This document shows positions 9,083 to 18,789 of a stretch of 64,000 bases of DNA, piece after piece; position 1 is the stretch's first letter; each line of letters begins with the position of its first letter. The notes below the pieces were generated by a model. The model made no database searches. It was not told the origin of the DNA and saw only the letters and a list, made by a program, of their open reading frames with translations. Source of the stretch: Brenneria alni (GTDB lineage: Bacteria; Pseudomonadota; Gammaproteobacteria; Enterobacterales; Enterobacteriaceae); assembly GCF_003666245.1 (NCBI RefSeq), contig NZ_MJLZ01000004.1, positions 62,001-126,000 of the forward strand. Reading direction: 5' to 3'. A program made the translations under genes and the position numbers.

Positions 9083-9431
9083 ATGATGAGTAATGATGGT
9101 CATGCTGTCCATAACCCGATCACCCTGGTAAAACCTATCGATAAATCAACGCCGTTATTGGCAATGGCATTGGATAAACAAGAGAAAGTTAAAGTATTAA
9201 TCGATTTTTTACCGCACCACGCAACATGCCAAACAAGAGAAGTTTTTCTCGATTAAGATTAATGATGGTCTCATATCCGATATCAACCTTGTCATGCCTG
9301 ATGTTATTGATGAAGGCGCTGGCTTGATATTGGAGCATATCTCTGTCAGATATAACGATGTGACATGGACGCATCACAAGACTGGAACATCTGGTTATGC
9401 ATTGTGGGAAATGACGAAGTTCATGAACTAA
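9083..9431 (+). pseudogene. truncated and frameshifted hcp (type VI secretion tube protein)
   Basis: Frame one reads from ATG 9083: HAVHNPITLVKPIDKSTPLL and onward, then shifts at a run of six T at 9205-9210. Removing one T restores DFYRTTQHAKQEKFFSIKIN and continues through the hallmark Hcp end ISVRYNDVTWTHHKTGTSG before a TAA at 9431. Hcp forms the type VI secretion tube and can carry effectors. The first ~40 residues of a normal Hcp are absent, so this is a fragment even without the frameshift. A GAGGGA site precedes the ATG. It faces the effector/immunity-like pair across a short gap. Confidence 0.8.
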
Positions 9432-9456
9432 ACAAGATGCAGGGGAGACCCTGCAT

Positions 9457-9660
9457 TTATTTATCTTTATAATACCAGTCTGATATTTCACCTAGTATAT
9501 ATAATATAACGCTCGCAATAATTAAATGAATTATTTTTTCACTCCACGGAGCATACCCAACGAAAAGTATATAAAGTATCCAAAAAAAACAAAATGGAAA
9601 TAATAACATTGCTAGATGATTCAGGATAAAAGCCAATATTTTCTTTATAAATACAATCAT
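9457..9660 (-). CDS. small membrane protein, possible immunity protein
   Basis: A 67-residue hydrophobic protein starting MIVFIKKILAFILNHL. Two to three membrane segments are visible (about residues 3-32 and 42-58), with a charged end SDWYYKDK. A longer TTG start exists upstream, but the ATG one base after the preceding stop is more natural, with an AGGA site inside that gene's end. The tight coupling to the larger gene upstream, and its small membrane nature, fit an immunity protein against a membrane-active toxin. This is inference; I recognise no family. Confidence 0.55.
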   Translation of the reverse strand: MIVFIKKILAFILNHLAMLLFPFCFFWILYILFVGYAPWSEKIIHLIIASVILYILGEISDWYYKDK

Positions 9661-9661
9661 A

Positions 9662-10300
9662 TTATTGTATCCTGCTTTCAACTTTATCGATTAGCTTGTT
9701 AAACATATCCACACCATATGTCCGTTTCATTTTTATCGCTTCAGTCAATGGCTCAACCTGTTCTTCAAAAAGGAAGAAAAGAAGGTCTAAATCATCCCTT
9801 CTTAGTTCTGAATATACTTCTGGGTTCTGCTCTCTCATAGACCGAGATCTATATATTGCTCTATCCATCATTCCACCAGCCATCAAAGCGTAATAAATTA
9901 CTCCTGTGACCATTTTTTTCATATTGCCAATTTTTTTTGATGTTCTCATTACAACCTGAGAAACAACAAAACTTCCAACTAATCCACCCGCTGTTTTATT
10001 GTAAATCGCCTCTTTTTTAGCTTCAGATACATTACGGTTAAAAATTTTTAAAATTCGCGTTACTGCTTCAATAATTTTATCCCTTGAAACAATACCTCGA
10101 TGAATAGCCTTAATGACTCTTTCTTTTTCTCTTGATCTCGATGAACGTGAGTCTGTATCTATAAACCCATATGCAAGATATCCGAAACTTTTTCCAAGTT
10201 CACTTACCCCATTACCCATCCCTTCATAGAAGTCCGTTGTAGTTAACATCCTGACTATACGGTCGGCCAATTCATCCAGGTCTGCTTCGGTCATATTCAT
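9662..10300 (-). CDS. putative membrane-active (pore-forming) type VI effector
   Basis: A 212-residue protein with no signal peptide. The first third is charged (LDELADRIVRMLTT, then a Ser/Arg-rich stretch). Two amphipathic or hydrophobic helices follow around residues 108-124 (GGLVGSFVVSQVVM) and 132-148 (MVTGVIYYALMAGGMM), then an acidic C-terminal region. Size, architecture and the small membrane gene right after it resemble the Serratia Ssp6/Sip6 pair, an ion-selective pore-forming type VI effector and its immunity protein. The adjacent hcp remnant supports a secretion link. Similarity to Ssp6 was judged by architecture only, not by alignment. Confidence 0.5.
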   Translation of the reverse strand: MNMTEADLDELADRIVRMLTTTDFYEGMGNGVSELGKSFGYLAYGFIDTDSRSSRSREKERVIKAIHRGIVSRDKIIEAVTRILKIFNRNVSEAKKEAIYNKTAGGLVGSFVVSQVVMRTSKKIGNMKKMVTGVIYYALMAGGMMDRAIYRSRSMREQNPEVYSELRRDDLDLLFFLFEEQVEPLTEAIKMKRTYGVDMFNKLIDKVESRIQ

Positions 10301-10501
10301 TACATCCGTGAATTATATGATTTTGTTGCAATTGATTGTACGGCAATCGACTAACAAGCGAAATACTTTCTTTTTTATTAATAGTGCGCTATCTATTATC
10401 ATTTTCGTAAAAATATTGTAAGCGTCCGGCGAACTCATATTGTTAATAAAACTTTGCTGCCACATGCTGCCCTCATTCAATAAAACGAATTAAGGTAAAA
10501 C

Positions 10502-10671
10502 ATGGCAAAGCGGTATTCTCACAGTGAACGGCAACCGCATCTCGACGCCTGGCAACAGAGCGATTAACTAAGCAGCACTATTGCCAGCAGCACGATTTGA
10601 ACCCAGCCCCCGTCAATTGCTGGCTCAAACATCATCACGATGACACTACCGTGACCATTCACGCTGTCTAG
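10502..10671 (+). pseudogene. IS66-like TnpA remnant
   Basis: From ATG 10502 the sequence reads MAKRYSHSERQPHLDAWQQS and stops; in another frame it continues as QQHDLNPAPVNCWLKHHHD to a TAG at 10671. Together these resemble the start of the small TnpA protein of IS66-type elements (RYS-x-E-R-x-x-HLDAWQ-x-SGLS-x-YC-x-QHDLNPATF). The gene is frameshifted and truncated, and no terminal inverted repeats or other element genes were seen. Confidence 0.45.
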
Positions 10672-10996
10672 GTTTTTTCAGGCCGCTACGGATGGCAGTT
10701 AGTTAGAAATGAGCGGAAAATTAAGTCAGGCAGCTTCACGCAAAATTAATCTAAGTGGTTAATTTTGCACAGCGTAAAAAGGTGTAATAGCGTCAGTAGC
10801 GCTATATGCAAAATGATTCACTAATCTATGCGAAAAAATTCGCTGCGGCTACATTGCCCGACGTCTCTTCGTGTTTTTAGTCTCTATTTGTTCTATGTAT
10901 GTAAAATACATGACTAAAAAGTGAATAAAAAAGCGAAAAATAGTTGAGATATTACACGGGAAGGGTTACATATAGCCCGAAAAAGAAGGAGAATTT

Positions 10997-11050
10997 GTGA
11001 TCGCCCTGACATTAATTGGCCTGGCAGTAGCCTATATCAACAGATGTTGA
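10997..11050 (+). CDS. possible 17-residue leader or small membrane peptide
   Basis: A GTG start with a strong AAGAAGGAG site 6 bases upstream reads MIALTLIGLAVAYINRC and stops. The peptide is hydrophobic over most of its length, like the very small single-segment membrane proteins of enterics. It is too short to judge by conservation and may be chance. It lies 120 bases before yejG on the same strand. Confidence 0.25.
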   Translation: MIALTLIGLAVAYINRC

Positions 11051-11172
11051 CGCCTGTCTGAGTGCTTTTGTAGGTCGAAAAGGTAGTAAAGGATGCGGTG
11101 GTTAGGCTATTATGATAAATATGTTATTGTTTTGTAAATTTGTAGTGAAATTCAACCTGAGGAAAAACAGTA

Positions 11173-11517
11173 GTGGATAGTTTCCAACTTTCGGTAGTAC
11201 ATCGTTTGCCGCAAAGTTATCGCTGGTTATCGGGTTTTGCAGGTGTAAAAGTTGAACCGATTCCACTGAGTAGTAGAGATGAAGATAATAATCTGATTGG
11301 CCTCAAGTTATTGAGTCATGATGGCGATGTGGCATGGAAAATCATGCACCAACTGAATCAGTCACTGGACGAAATTCAGGTTGAGTGTGTTGTTCTTGAA
11401 TGGGAAGGTGAGCCTTGTCTGTTTTTACACCGCAATGATGAAAGCACCGCAATGTGTCGTTTGAAGAATGTAGGCGTGGCGATTGCTGAGGCCGTGTCTG
11501 CACAGTATCCGTTTTAA
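11173..11517 (+). CDS. yejG: YejG family protein
   Basis: A 114-residue protein that matches E. coli YejG throughout: [19 protein letters not shown] at the start, [13 protein letters not shown] in the middle and [12 protein letters not shown] near the end. The length is the same as in E. coli. Its function is unknown; links to aminoglycoside susceptibility have been suggested for E. coli. The start is a GTG with a GAGGA site 10 bases upstream. It lies between bcr and the yej transporter, as in E. coli, and converges on yejF. Confidence 0.93.
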   Translation: MDSFQLSVVHRLPQSYRWLSGFAGVKVEPIPLSSRDEDNNLIGLKLLSHDGDVAWKIMHQLNQSLDEIQVECVVLEWEGEPCLFLHRNDESTAMCRLKNVGVAIAEAVSAQYPF

Positions 11518-11605
11518 GCAGCCACCTCAGTCAATCTGAAGTGGCTGCTGCTACGGAGGTTTTAGACCGGTGAACACGCTTTTTTTAAGAAGCGTTTTAA
11601 TGCGT

Positions 11606-13198
11606 TTAAGACGACAGCTGTAACAGTTCCCGCGTATAGTCTTGTGCTGGCTGAGTGAATACTTGCCCACAATCTCCTTGTTCTACCACTTCGCCTTGTT
11701 TCAGCACAATGACCTGATGGCACAACGCTCGCACCACCTGTAGATCATGACTGATAAACAGATAAGCCAACTGGTGCTTCTGTTGCAGCGATTTTAGCAA
11801 TGCCAGAATTTGGGCTTGTACGGTTCTGTCCAGTGATGAAGTCGGCTCATCAAGAATGAGTAATTCTGGTTGCAGAATCAGCGCTCGGGCAATCGCAATA
11901 CGCTGGCGCTGTCCTCCTGAAAATTCGGCAGGGTAACGGTGGCGGGTGGCCGGATCTAAGCCAACTTCCTGCATGGACTCAATTACTCGCCGCTCCCGTT
12001 CTCGAACAGTTAGTTTCTGATGTACGGTCAGCCCTTCGGCAATAATCTGCTCGGCATTCAGACGTGGGTTCAGCGCGGAGTTAGGATCCTGGAATACCAC
12101 TTGGATCCGACGTCGGAAAGGCAGCATCTGCTTGCGGGTAAATGTATGCAATGGCTGATTATCGAACCAGATTTCTCCGCGTGAACGCAGTAAGCGCAGC
12201 AACGCCAGTCCGGTGGTGCTTTTGCCTGAGCCGGATTCGCCAACCAACCCAATACTTTCCCCCCGGCGCAGGGTGAAGCTGATGTCTTTGACCACCTGCT
12301 TTTCATCAACGGTGCGCCGCAGGAGTCCACGTTTGACAGGGAAGGAAACCTGCAATTGTTCAACGCGCAGGATGGGGTGGATATCACCGGTGAGCGGCAA
12401 GGGGCCGCCAGAGGGATTGGCTTCCAGCAATTGGCGGGTATAAGCATGTTGCGGTTTGCTAAATAATCCCTTGCAGGTGTTATGTTCAACGCATTGGCCG
12501 GACTTCATCACTGCAACATTATCAGCCAGCCGGCGGACAATATTCAGATTGTGGGTGATGAACAACAGGCTCATGCCCAGTTCCTGCTTCAACTCATCCA
12601 GTAAGGCCAGTATCTGCGCCTGTACGGTAACATCCAGGGCGGTTGTGGGCTCATCGGCGATCAGCAGATCGGGTTGCGTCAGCAGCGCCATCGCGATCAT
12701 CACCCGCTGGCGCTCTCCCCCGGAAAGCTGGTGCGGAAAATCATTCAACCGGCTTTTCGCCTGCCGGATACCCACGCGATCCAGACAGGAAACCACCTCG
12801 CTACGGGCAACGTCGTGGCGCATACCCCGGTGCAGTGATAAAACCTCGATCAACTGCTTTTCGATGCTTTGCAGTGGATTGAGCGAAACCATCGGTTCTT
12901 GAAAGATCATGGCAATGCGGTTGCCCCGGATCTTGCGTAACGTTTGTTCATCCGCATACAGCAATGACTGACCGGCAAACAGGATATCACCCTGCTGATA
13001 GACCACCGGGGGAGAAGGTAACAAACGGAGGATGGAGAGGGCGGTAACGCTCTTACCCGAACCCGATTCCCCCACCAGCGCCAGCGTTTCGCCAGCATTC
13101 ACCGCCAGTGAAATCTGGTCGACGACGTTCTGCTCATGCTTTCCGCTGCGAAAGGCGATGCTGAGGTTTTCAATCTGTAATAAAGGTGAAGTGGACAT
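11606..13198 (-). CDS. yejF: peptide/microcin C ABC importer ATPase YejF
   Basis: A 530-residue fused ATPase with two nucleotide-binding domains, each with Walker A GESGSGKS, signatures LSGGERQR and FSGGQRQR, and Walker B LLIADEPT and LLILDEPTSS. It powers the YejABEF importer, which takes up microcin C and peptides. The start at MSTSPLLQIENLSI is one base after the yejE stop. A longer frame starting further upstream would run into yejE and is not credible. It is the last gene of the operon. Confidence 0.95.
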   Translation of the reverse strand: MSTSPLLQIENLSIAFRSGKHEQNVVDQISLAVNAGETLALVGESGSGKSVTALSILRLLPSPPVVYQQGDILFAGQSLLYADEQTLRKIRGNRIAMIFQEPMVSLNPLQSIEKQLIEVLSLHRGMRHDVARSEVVSCLDRVGIRQAKSRLNDFPHQLSGGERQRVMIAMALLTQPDLLIADEPTTALDVTVQAQILALLDELKQELGMSLLFITHNLNIVRRLADNVAVMKSGQCVEHNTCKGLFSKPQHAYTRQLLEANPSGGPLPLTGDIHPILRVEQLQVSFPVKRGLLRRTVDEKQVVKDISFTLRRGESIGLVGESGSGKSTTGLALLRLLRSRGEIWFDNQPLHTFTRKQMLPFRRRIQVVFQDPNSALNPRLNAEQIIAEGLTVHQKLTVRERERRVIESMQEVGLDPATRHRYPAEFSGGQRQRIAIARALILQPELLILDEPTSSLDRTVQAQILALLKSLQQKHQLAYLFISHDLQVVRALCHQVIVLKQGEVVEQGDCGQVFTQPAQDYTRELLQLSS

Positions 13199-13199
13199 A

Positions 13200-14225
13200 T
13201 CAATGCGCCTTACTGGGGTCAAAGGCGTCGCGCACCGCTTCGCCGATAAAAATGAGTAAAGACAACACAATGGACAGCACCATAAATACGGTAATTCCCA
13301 GCCAGGGAGCCTGAAGGTTATTTTTCCCCTCCAGTAATAACGTACCTAATGAGGGCGATCCCATTGGTAAACCAAATCCCAGAAAGTCCAGCGAGGTCAG
13401 CGTGGTAATGGAGCCACATAGAATAAATGGCAGATAAGTCAAAGTGGCGACCATTGCATTTGGCAACATGCAGCGATACATAATCATCCGATCGCTGACG
13501 CCCATTGCCTGTGCAGCACGGATATAATCAAAATTCCGGGTACGCAGAAACTCTGCCCGCACCACGCCCACCAGGCTCATCCAGCCGAATAATACCGTGA
13601 TGCCCAGCAGCCACCAGAAATCAGGCTGAATAACGCTGGAAAGCAGAATAATCAGAAACAGGGTCGGCATACCGGACCAGACTTCAATAAAGCGCTGGCC
13701 CCATAAGTCCAGCCGCCCGCCATAATAGCCCTGTGTTGCCCCAACGGTAATGCCAATCAGGCTGGAAAGGGCCGTCAGCGCCAGACCAAACAACAACGAG
13801 ATACGGAAACCGTACAGCACCTGAGCAACAACATCTTTCCCCTGGCTGTCGGTTCCCAGCAGATTCTGCCATGACGGCGCCGAAGGAAAAGAGACTGTCG
13901 TCGCGTAGTTAATGGTGTCATAGCTGTAGCGGATAGGGGGCCACCACGCCCAGCCGTTGCGCTCAATACGCTGTGCAAGGTAGGGATCGCGAAAATCTGC
14001 GGTGGTGTCAAACTGGCCGCCAAAGGTGGTTTCGCTGTAGTCAACGAACAAGGGCGCATAGAGCTGTCCGTCGTACTTCACCAACAACGGCTTGTCATTG
14101 GCAATCAGTTCTGAGCACAGCGTGATAATAAACAGCACCATAAAAATCCACAGTGACCAGTATCCACGGCGGTTGCTTTTAAAACGCGCCCAGCGTGCCT
14201 GATTAATCGGGTTCAATCGGCTCAT
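13200..14225 (-). CDS. yejE: peptide ABC importer permease YejE
   Basis: A 341-residue inner-membrane permease, the same length as E. coli YejE. One membrane segment lies at residues 24-44, a long periplasmic loop follows, then five further segments. The permease EAA loop is seen at [20 protein letters not shown]-like sequence (about residues 235-255). It pairs with YejB to form the channel. It overlaps yejB by 4 bases at the start and nearly touches yejF at the end, so translation is coupled. Confidence 0.95.
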   Translation of the reverse strand: MSRLNPINQARWARFKSNRRGYWSLWIFMVLFIITLCSELIANDKPLLVKYDGQLYAPLFVDYSETTFGGQFDTTADFRDPYLAQRIERNGWAWWPPIRYSYDTINYATTVSFPSAPSWQNLLGTDSQGKDVVAQVLYGFRISLLFGLALTALSSLIGITVGATQGYYGGRLDLWGQRFIEVWSGMPTLFLIILLSSVIQPDFWWLLGITVLFGWMSLVGVVRAEFLRTRNFDYIRAAQAMGVSDRMIMYRCMLPNAMVATLTYLPFILCGSITTLTSLDFLGFGLPMGSPSLGTLLLEGKNNLQAPWLGITVFMVLSIVLSLLIFIGEAVRDAFDPSKAH

Positions 14226-15319
14226 TGGCGCCCCTCGAAGTCAATACGTGGGTCAACCAGCGTATAGGTCATATCGCTGATAATATTCAGCAACAGACCG
14301 ATCAGCGTAAAAATGTATAGCGTACCAAACATCACCGGGTAGTCACGCTGTAGGGTGGCGTCATAGCCTAACAGGCCCAGGCCGTTCAGCGAGAACATCA
14401 CTTCAATTAACAGCGATCCGGTGAAAAACATACTGATAAAGGTGGCGGGGAAACCGGCAATCACCAACAGCATTGCGTTGCGGAATACATGATGATAGAG
14501 AATGCTTTTTTCATCCAGCCCTTTGGCCCGAGCGGTTACTACATACTGCTTACGGATTTCGTCCATAAACGAGTTTTTAGTCAACATGGTCAGCGTGGCA
14601 AAGCCGCCAATCACGGTCGCTAAGACCGGCAGCGCTATGTGCCATAAGTAATCGGTGATTTTGTTGTACCAGGGCAGGGTATCAAAATTGCTGGATACCA
14701 GCCCGCGCAACGGGAACCAGTCTAAATAGCTGCCGCCGGCAAACAGAACGATAAGCAAAATCGCAAACAGGAAAGCGGGAATGGCGTAGCCAATAATAAT
14801 CAGCGTGCTGCTCCAGGTATCAAACGGCGTGCCGTTTTTGACTGCTTTTTTGATCCCAAGAGGGATAGATACCAGATAGATAATCAAGGTGCTCCACAGC
14901 CCCAGCGTGATAGAAACCGGCATACTTTCTTTGATCAACTGCATGACAGAGGAACCGCGGAACAGGCTGTCACCGAAGTCGAAACGGATGTAATCCCACA
15001 GCAGTTTGAAATAGCGTTCGTGAATCGGCTTGTCAAAACCATAGCGTTTGGTGATCTCTTCAATCACCTCGGGATCCAGACCGCGAGAACCGCGATAGGC
15101 ATTCTCAATATTGGGGGCGCCGTTTCCACCCGAACGGGCGACACCGGCATCAATGCCGCCGCTGGCGGTATAACCGCTGCCGCGGCCCATTTCAATCGCG
15201 GCAATCGCCTGGTCGACCGGGCCACCCGGCGCGATTTGCACAATAAAAAAGTTAATGGTGATAATCGCCCATAATGTCGGGATCACCAGTAACAGGCGGC
15301 GTAATAGGTAAGTTCCCAC
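14222..15319 (-). CDS. yejB: peptide ABC importer permease YejB
   Basis: A 365-residue inner-membrane permease with the DppB/OppB-type first segment ([17 protein letters not shown]). Its EAA loop is [21 protein letters not shown] Gly/Ala-rich insertion around residues 44-70 ([15 protein letters not shown]) is typical of YejB. It forms the membrane channel with YejE. It follows yejA after 9 bases and overlaps yejE by 4. Confidence 0.95.
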   Translation of the reverse strand: MGTYLLRRLLLVIPTLWAIITINFFIVQIAPGGPVDQAIAAIEMGRGSGYTASGGIDAGVARSGGNGAPNIENAYRGSRGLDPEVIEEITKRYGFDKPIHERYFKLLWDYIRFDFGDSLFRGSSVMQLIKESMPVSITLGLWSTLIIYLVSIPLGIKKAVKNGTPFDTWSSTLIIIGYAIPAFLFAILLIVLFAGGSYLDWFPLRGLVSSNFDTLPWYNKITDYLWHIALPVLATVIGGFATLTMLTKNSFMDEIRKQYVVTARAKGLDEKSILYHHVFRNAMLLVIAGFPATFISMFFTGSLLIEVMFSLNGLGLLGYDATLQRDYPVMFGTLYIFTLIGLLLNIISDMTYTLVDPRIDFEGRQ

Positions 15320-15328
15320 ATTGACTCC

Positions 15329-17137
15329 TTAACGTCGCTCTGCTGGCAGTGTGGCAGCCTGTTTAACATCGTACCACCAGCCATCAAAGCCTAATGAATA
15401 GGCCGGACGAACCGCTGGCATGGCAAACTTGTTCCAGTAGGCAAAACGATCATGATTGGAATACCACATGGGGATCATAAACTGATTCCAGGTCAGCACG
15501 CGGTCCAGCGCCCGGCCTAATGACAGCAATGGCGCTTTCTGCCCCTGATGTTTGATAATTTGTTCAATCAGGGTGTCAACCGCCGGATCGTTAACGCCGG
15601 AGGTATTGTAGGTGGAGTCGATATAGTGAGAGTGCCACTCCATTTGCAAATTTGTGTTGGGATAAATATAGGCGTTGTACAGCGTTACCGTCATATCAAA
15701 GTCGCGCTTGCGCAGGCGGCTGTTAAACTGGGCGCTGTCGATGTTTCTTACGTTCATCGTAATACCGAGCTTTTTCAGGTTTTGCTGAAAAGGCAGCACG
15801 TACTGAGAGTTAGCCGAATTGGGCAACAGCAGTTCAAACTCGAATGGCTTACCCGTTTGGCGATTGACCAAACGCTGATTTTTTAATTCCCATCCGGACT
15901 GATCCAGCAGCTTTAGTGCCTTTAGCCAGTTTTCCCGGTCATAACCGCTGCCATCGGACGAAGGGGGCTGGTAGCGTGGGCCAAATACTTCCGGCGGCAC
16001 TTTATCTTTCAGCGGTGTCAGCCAGGCCAGCTCTGCTGCGTCTGGCTCTCCTTGTGCGGCATATTCGGTATTCTGGAAATAGCTGTCGGCGCGCTGGTAG
16101 GCGTTGTAGTAAAGCGCTTTATTCATCCAGTTAAAATCAAATGCCAGCGTCAGCGCTTGCCGAACCCGGCGATCGCTAAAGACAGGACGCTGGATATTGA
16201 AGGCAAGCCAGCGGGTATCCTGCGCGGATTGATTTTCCTGATCCTGCTTGATGATATAACCCCGAGCGAAGTTTCCCCCTTGATATTGCGTTGCCCAATG
16301 TTTTGGCGAACCTTCTGTTCGCATATCAAATGCCCCAGCCTTAAAAGCCTCCAGCGCAACGCTGTCATCCAGATAATAGTCATAGCGGATCTGGTCAAAA
16401 TTATACTGGCCTTTGTTCACCGGAAGATTGGCCCCCCAATAATCCTTAACGCGTGAGTAGGTGACGTATTGTCCGGTGCGGTAAGCGGTAATCCGGTACG
16501 GGCCGCTAGCCGGTGGCGGGTAGGGCAGCGGATCGCTCAACTTATGATTTTGCCAGAACTTCTCTGGCATTATGGGCAATGAAAGCAGGCTGAACATGCG
16601 GTTTTTATCAGGGACGGGAAAATCAAAACGCACCGTAATCGGCGCTACAGCTTTGGCGGTCACACCTTTAAAGTAGATGCGAAACTGAGGAACACCTTGC
16701 GTCATAAACATGTTGTAGGTGAAAGCCACATCGGCGGCGGTAATCGGCGTACCATCATGAAAATGTGCGGCGGGGTTCAGGTTGACTTCTACCCAGTGAA
16801 AATCAGCGTCATGGCGGGTAGATTGGGCCACTAACGGATAATAGCTGCCTGGCTCATCGTCAGAGGTAACGAACAGTGAATCGTAGAGTCGCTCGGTACG
16901 CACCGCCGCCACCCCGCGTAAGGCGTAGCGGTTAAAGTTATCGAATGTGCCGAGCGCGCTAAGGGTGATGCTGCCGCCTTTCGGGGCATCAGGGTTTACA
17001 TAGTCAAAATGACGGAAATCCTCGCTGTATTTAGGTTCACCCAAAAGTGCGAAAGAAGTGCTGTGTCCAGGAGTTTCGGCATACAACCCCAAAGGTATGG
17101 TGTAAAGCAATACAGCAGCAATGACTCGTTTCAACAT
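15329..17137 (-). CDS. yejA: peptide/microcin C periplasmic binding protein YejA
   Basis: A 602-residue solute-binding protein of the SBP_bac_5 family, with a signal peptide (MLKRVIAAVLLYTIPLGLYA, then ETPGHS). Family hallmarks are NPDAPKGGSITLSALGTFDN, FHDGTPITAADVAFTYN and DTRWLAFNIQRPVFSDRRVR. It delivers peptides to YejBEF. It is the first gene of yejABEF, with a CAGGAG site ahead of the ATG. The promoter should lie between 17138 and the repeat at 17203. Confidence 0.95.
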   Translation of the reverse strand: MLKRVIAAVLLYTIPLGLYAETPGHSTSFALLGEPKYSEDFRHFDYVNPDAPKGGSITLSALGTFDNFNRYALRGVAAVRTERLYDSLFVTSDDEPGSYYPLVAQSTRHDADFHWVEVNLNPAAHFHDGTPITAADVAFTYNMFMTQGVPQFRIYFKGVTAKAVAPITVRFDFPVPDKNRMFSLLSLPIMPEKFWQNHKLSDPLPYPPPASGPYRITAYRTGQYVTYSRVKDYWGANLPVNKGQYNFDQIRYDYYLDDSVALEAFKAGAFDMRTEGSPKHWATQYQGGNFARGYIIKQDQENQSAQDTRWLAFNIQRPVFSDRRVRQALTLAFDFNWMNKALYYNAYQRADSYFQNTEYAAQGEPDAAELAWLTPLKDKVPPEVFGPRYQPPSSDGSGYDRENWLKALKLLDQSGWELKNQRLVNRQTGKPFEFELLLPNSANSQYVLPFQQNLKKLGITMNVRNIDSAQFNSRLRKRDFDMTVTLYNAYIYPNTNLQMEWHSHYIDSTYNTSGVNDPAVDTLIEQIIKHQGQKAPLLSLGRALDRVLTWNQFMIPMWYSNHDRFAYWNKFAMPAVRPAYSLGFDGWWYDVKQAATLPAERR

Positions 17138-17202
17138 CTTAACGGTAATCTCCTGCGGACTATCTGGTTTATCTATAGCCGATGTTCAGGCGTGATTTTC
17201 TA

Positions 17203-17545
<343 letters not shown>

Positions 17546-17710
17546 GAGGTTTTGGGCGGCATAAAGTTCTTGAAATAACTGGTATTACTGTTGGTAAACC
17601 CGACACTTCCTTTTTTACCATGAACGATACCAATAAACCTACCATAATCACGATTTGGCAAGGTGTCATCCAGAGGCGTGTAAAATCTGGTTTGCAAAAG
17701 CCAATCATAT

Positions 17711-17733
17711 AAAAAATCGCCGCCAGCGGCGGT
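17711..17733 (-). terminator. second terminator downstream of mepS
   Basis: On the minus strand a stem CCGCC-GCT-GGCGG is followed by ATTTTTT. It lies about 100 bases after mepS and backs up the nearer hairpin. Confidence 0.7.
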
Positions 17734-17746
17734 TCGTAGGGCGAAT

Positions 17747-17780
17747 AAAAAAACGTTGCTTAATACTAAGCAACGTTTTT
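17747..17780. terminator. mepS terminator
   Basis: AACGTTGCTTA (17752-17762) and TAAGCAACGTT (17767-17777) form a perfect 11-base stem with a 4-base loop. T runs flank it on both strands, so it works for mepS on the minus strand and possibly in the other direction. Confidence 0.9.
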
Positions 17781-17829
17781 CGTCTCGTTTGGTATCTATT
17801 TTAAAGTACATCAGGGGGATGGAAAGGCG

Positions 17830-18414
17830 TTAGCTATTCGTTCCTTTACTCAGCACGCGCCGGGCTTCCCGGTAACGCTTTTTCCAATAGTCTTCATCCA
17901 TATTGGAAATCATCACGCCGCTGCTGGTCGATGCATGAACAAATTGCCTATTGCCAACATAGATACCAACATGGCGACCGGTTGAACCAGCACGGAACAG
18001 AACAAGATCGCCGGGGCGCAGTTTGGCGGGTTGAATCCTCTGACCAATTGCTTGCTGTTCAGAGGTTGAGCGAGGTAAATCCATGCCAAATTGTTCGCGG
18101 AAAGTTCGCTGAACAAAAGCAGAACAATCTATCCCGCGTTTGCTGTCACCACCTAAACGGTAGCGAACACCTTTCCAACTGGCGTATTGGTTAAGTAATT
18201 TGGATTTGACATCCACGTTACGAACCAATGCTTCAAATTCATCCTGAGAGGCTTGCAGTAAAAGACCATCTTTATCATTAACTGCACGCATCTCAGTTTG
18301 AGCATTCTGATTGTTAGATCCACTGTTACTACTACATGCGGAAAGCGTCATCGCTATCGCAACAGCAGGCAACGCCCGCCAGATATATCTCAGAATCGGT
18401 TGAGATTTGACCAT
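17830..18414 (-). CDS. mepS: murein DD-endopeptidase MepS (Spr)
   Basis: A 194-residue outer-membrane lipoprotein of the NlpC/P60 family that cuts peptide cross-links in murein during growth. The lipobox is LSAC at residues 24-27. The catalytic Cys is in [12 protein letters not shown] and the catalytic His in GRHVGIYVG, with a further His in QFVHASTS. In E. coli its level is controlled by Prc/NlpI proteolysis. It follows lpxT on the same strand after 375 bases, so it probably has its own promoter, and has tandem terminators downstream. Confidence 0.95.
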   Translation of the reverse strand: MVKSQPILRYIWRALPAVAIAMTLSACSSNSGSNNQNAQTEMRAVNDKDGLLLQASQDEFEALVRNVDVKSKLLNQYASWKGVRYRLGGDSKRGIDCSAFVQRTFREQFGMDLPRSTSEQQAIGQRIQPAKLRPGDLVLFRAGSTGRHVGIYVGNRQFVHASTSSGVMISNMDEDYWKKRYREARRVLSKGTNS

Positions 18415-18789
18415 TATTCTTATGTTCCCTTGAAGTCCTTAACGATAAATACCGTTATGTAATAAATGCCAAACGAAAACGAGATTCAGACTAAAGCAGA
18501 GTTTACGGTTCGCCAAACATAGAACAGCGAAAGTGTGCCTGAATGCACATTATTTCTCTTTACCACTAGTTCAATGAGAGGGGAAAAGCAAACTTCACTG
18601 AGACTACCGTATAGATAAACAGATTGCGAGCAGTTTTAACTATATTATTTATAAGATTTAATGATGTAATCAGCAAAAAAAAAGTCGATGTAAAAAAATC
18701 CGAAATAGCGGTGTTTTTTCTTGAGGAAATGTGTCGTAAAAGAATATGGCATCTGCTGCTGTCCGGCAAAGGAATGTAGTTTGTTGCCA
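18415..18789 (-). other. mepS upstream region, no gene
   Basis: About 375 AT-rich bases between lpxT and mepS. I see no credible coding region; the 89-codon frame on the minus strand here runs into the lpxT end and lacks family features. The region should hold the mepS promoter. Confidence 0.6.

Larger units (their letters stand above)
10301..11172. other. AT-rich accessory junction without an intact gene
   Basis: Between the effector-like gene and yejG there are only a transposase remnant (10502-10671), a hairpin GCAAAATTAA (10740-10749) with TTAATTTTGC (10759-10768), and a 17-codon frame at 10997. The DNA is AT-rich, unlike the flanking housekeeping genes, which fits an insertion scar between bcr and yejG; these two genes are neighbours in E. 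coli. Confidence 0.6.

Noticed and set aside
12456-12902. 148-codon frame antisense to yejF
   Set aside because: It is a shadow of a conserved coding region; the real gene has full ABC motifs.
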